DNA of 5,635 nucleotides, from assembly GCA_007124415.1 (NCBI GenBank), contig SLFE01000229.1, forward strand, positions 1 through 5,635. The letters are read 5' to 3'. The notes below the pieces were generated by a model. The model saw nothing but the letters and a program-made list of their open reading frames with translations. It did not search any database and was not told the origin of the DNA. Each line of letters starts with the position of its first letter. Position 1 is the first letter of the stretch. This stretch comes from Waddliaceae bacterium. GTDB taxonomy: Bacteria > Chlamydiota > Chlamydiia > Chlamydiales > SLFE01. Shown here one piece after another: positions 5,215-5,635 of the stretch. A program made the translations under genes and the position numbers.

Positions 5215-5635
5215 AATAAGCCACAAACGTCACATAATCGGTTCTTAACCGGCTGAACTGCCCTTCCAGAGAGAAGCCGTTGTGATACTCCATGTAGATC
5301 CGCACCTTCTTGTAGTCGCAATAGAGCCTTGACCACTCATAGCCTAAGACAAAAGTGCCGTCGAACTTGTAGTCGTTGTCCTCGCGGCTTCTGAAGAAGG
5401 CCCCGGTAAAAGGCCTTCCCAGCACGCGGCTTTTGCATAAGTACCATCTAATCGGGAAGTAAAAATCAAAGCCCCCTTCAAAGTAGAGCCTCCTGTGGGG
5501 AAACGTTTCATCCCTTCTAGCGATGATCCCGGCTCCGCCATAGAGCCTTGTGTCGCAGTTGGGGACCCACGAGACGAAAAAATCGACATACTCCGAGCTT
5601 GGATTTTTTCTTTCGAAGCCCTCGTTTTCTATCAA
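5204..5635 (-). CDS. DUF1207-like outer-membrane beta-barrel protein, C-terminal fragment (5' end outside window)
   Basis: Only the last 143 residues are in the window; the frame is open to the right edge, so the apparent TTG start there is an artefact of the boundary. The sequence alternates aromatic/hydrophobic and polar residues in repeated strands: 'YVDFFVSW', 'TRLYGGAG', 'RLYFEGGFDFYF', 'GAFFRSREDNDYKFDGTFVLGYEW' in two parts, and 'VRIYMEYHNGFSLEGQF'. It ends in 'TDYVTFVAYYGY'. The glycine-rich strands, the 'SREDND' turn, the 'EYHNG.S.EGQF' motif and the terminal aromatic residue match my memory of the DUF1207 family, whose members are predicted outer-membrane barrels exported by Sec and inserted by the BAM machinery. 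No database check was possible. Its stop overlaps the start of the next gene by 11 bases, so the two are almost certainly expressed together and may act together at the cell envelope. Function is unknown. Confidence 0.75.
   Translation of the reverse strand: MIENEGFERKNPSSEYVDFFVSWVPNCDTRLYGGAGIIARRDETFPHRRLYFEGGFDFYFPIRWYLCKSRVLGRPFTGAFFRSREDNDYKFDGTFVLGYEWSRLYCDYKKVRIYMEYHNGFSLEGQFSRLRTDYVTFVAYYGY

Noticed and set aside
5215..5226. TTG at 5226 as start of the membrane-protein gene
   Set aside because: It adds only four residues (MWLI) before a regular ATG and increases the overlap with the upstream gene; the ATG at 5214 is preferred.
4714..5256. Plus-strand open frame of 180 codons opposite the membrane-protein gene
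   Set aside because: It is antisense to a convincing gene, very rich in Arg, Pro and Leu without any motif, and has no start signal; a shadow frame.

Overview
The window suggests a bacterium living inside protist or animal cells, most likely a Chlamydiae member of the amoeba-associated type. The grounds are a DUF1207-like outer-membrane protein next to a small unrecognised membrane protein, a long hydrophilic protein without a recognisable domain, and two bleomycin-hydrolase-like (peptidase C1B) proteases with basic, nuclear-signal-like N-termini. There are no rRNA, tRNA or marker genes, so the assignment is an inference. No transposase, integrase, CRISPR array or RNA gene is visible, and coding density is almost complete.

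Layout. Bases 1-1578 (+) hold the 3' part of a long gene of unknown function that is open to the left edge. The rest is a compact minus-strand gene train, read from right to left. It starts with the C-terminal part of a DUF1207-like beta-barrel protein (5635-5204). A single-pass membrane protein follows (5214-4429), overlapping it by 11 bases. After a gap of 9 bases comes C1B protease 'copy 2' (4419-3046), and after 36 bases C1B protease 'copy 1' (3009-1567). Copy 1 and the plus-strand gene meet tail to tail and overlap by 12 bases.

The two proteases are a tandem duplication. The short leader of copy 1 still contains a decayed copy of the last codons of the membrane-protein gene. That marks copy 2 as the copy in the ancestral position and copy 1 as the derived one. 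Both keep the Cys-His-Asn catalytic residues. Both also differ from classical bleomycin hydrolases in two ways: a Lys/Arg-rich N-terminal extension resembling a eukaryotic nuclear localisation signal, and loss of the conserved C-terminal arm that normally limits the enzyme to aminopeptidase activity.

The most unusual structure is an exactly 87-base (29-codon) in-frame segment found only in copy 1 (1810-1896). It consists largely of inverted repeats and resembles in type the protein-coding palindromic elements known from Rickettsia. Copy 1 also carries a run of ten T bases on its coding strand early in the gene, a possible slippage site. A working model is a host-directed protease pair, produced with two envelope proteins and diversifying by duplication, insertion and possibly gene conversion. 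The enzymatic class is well supported; host targeting and regulation are hypotheses.
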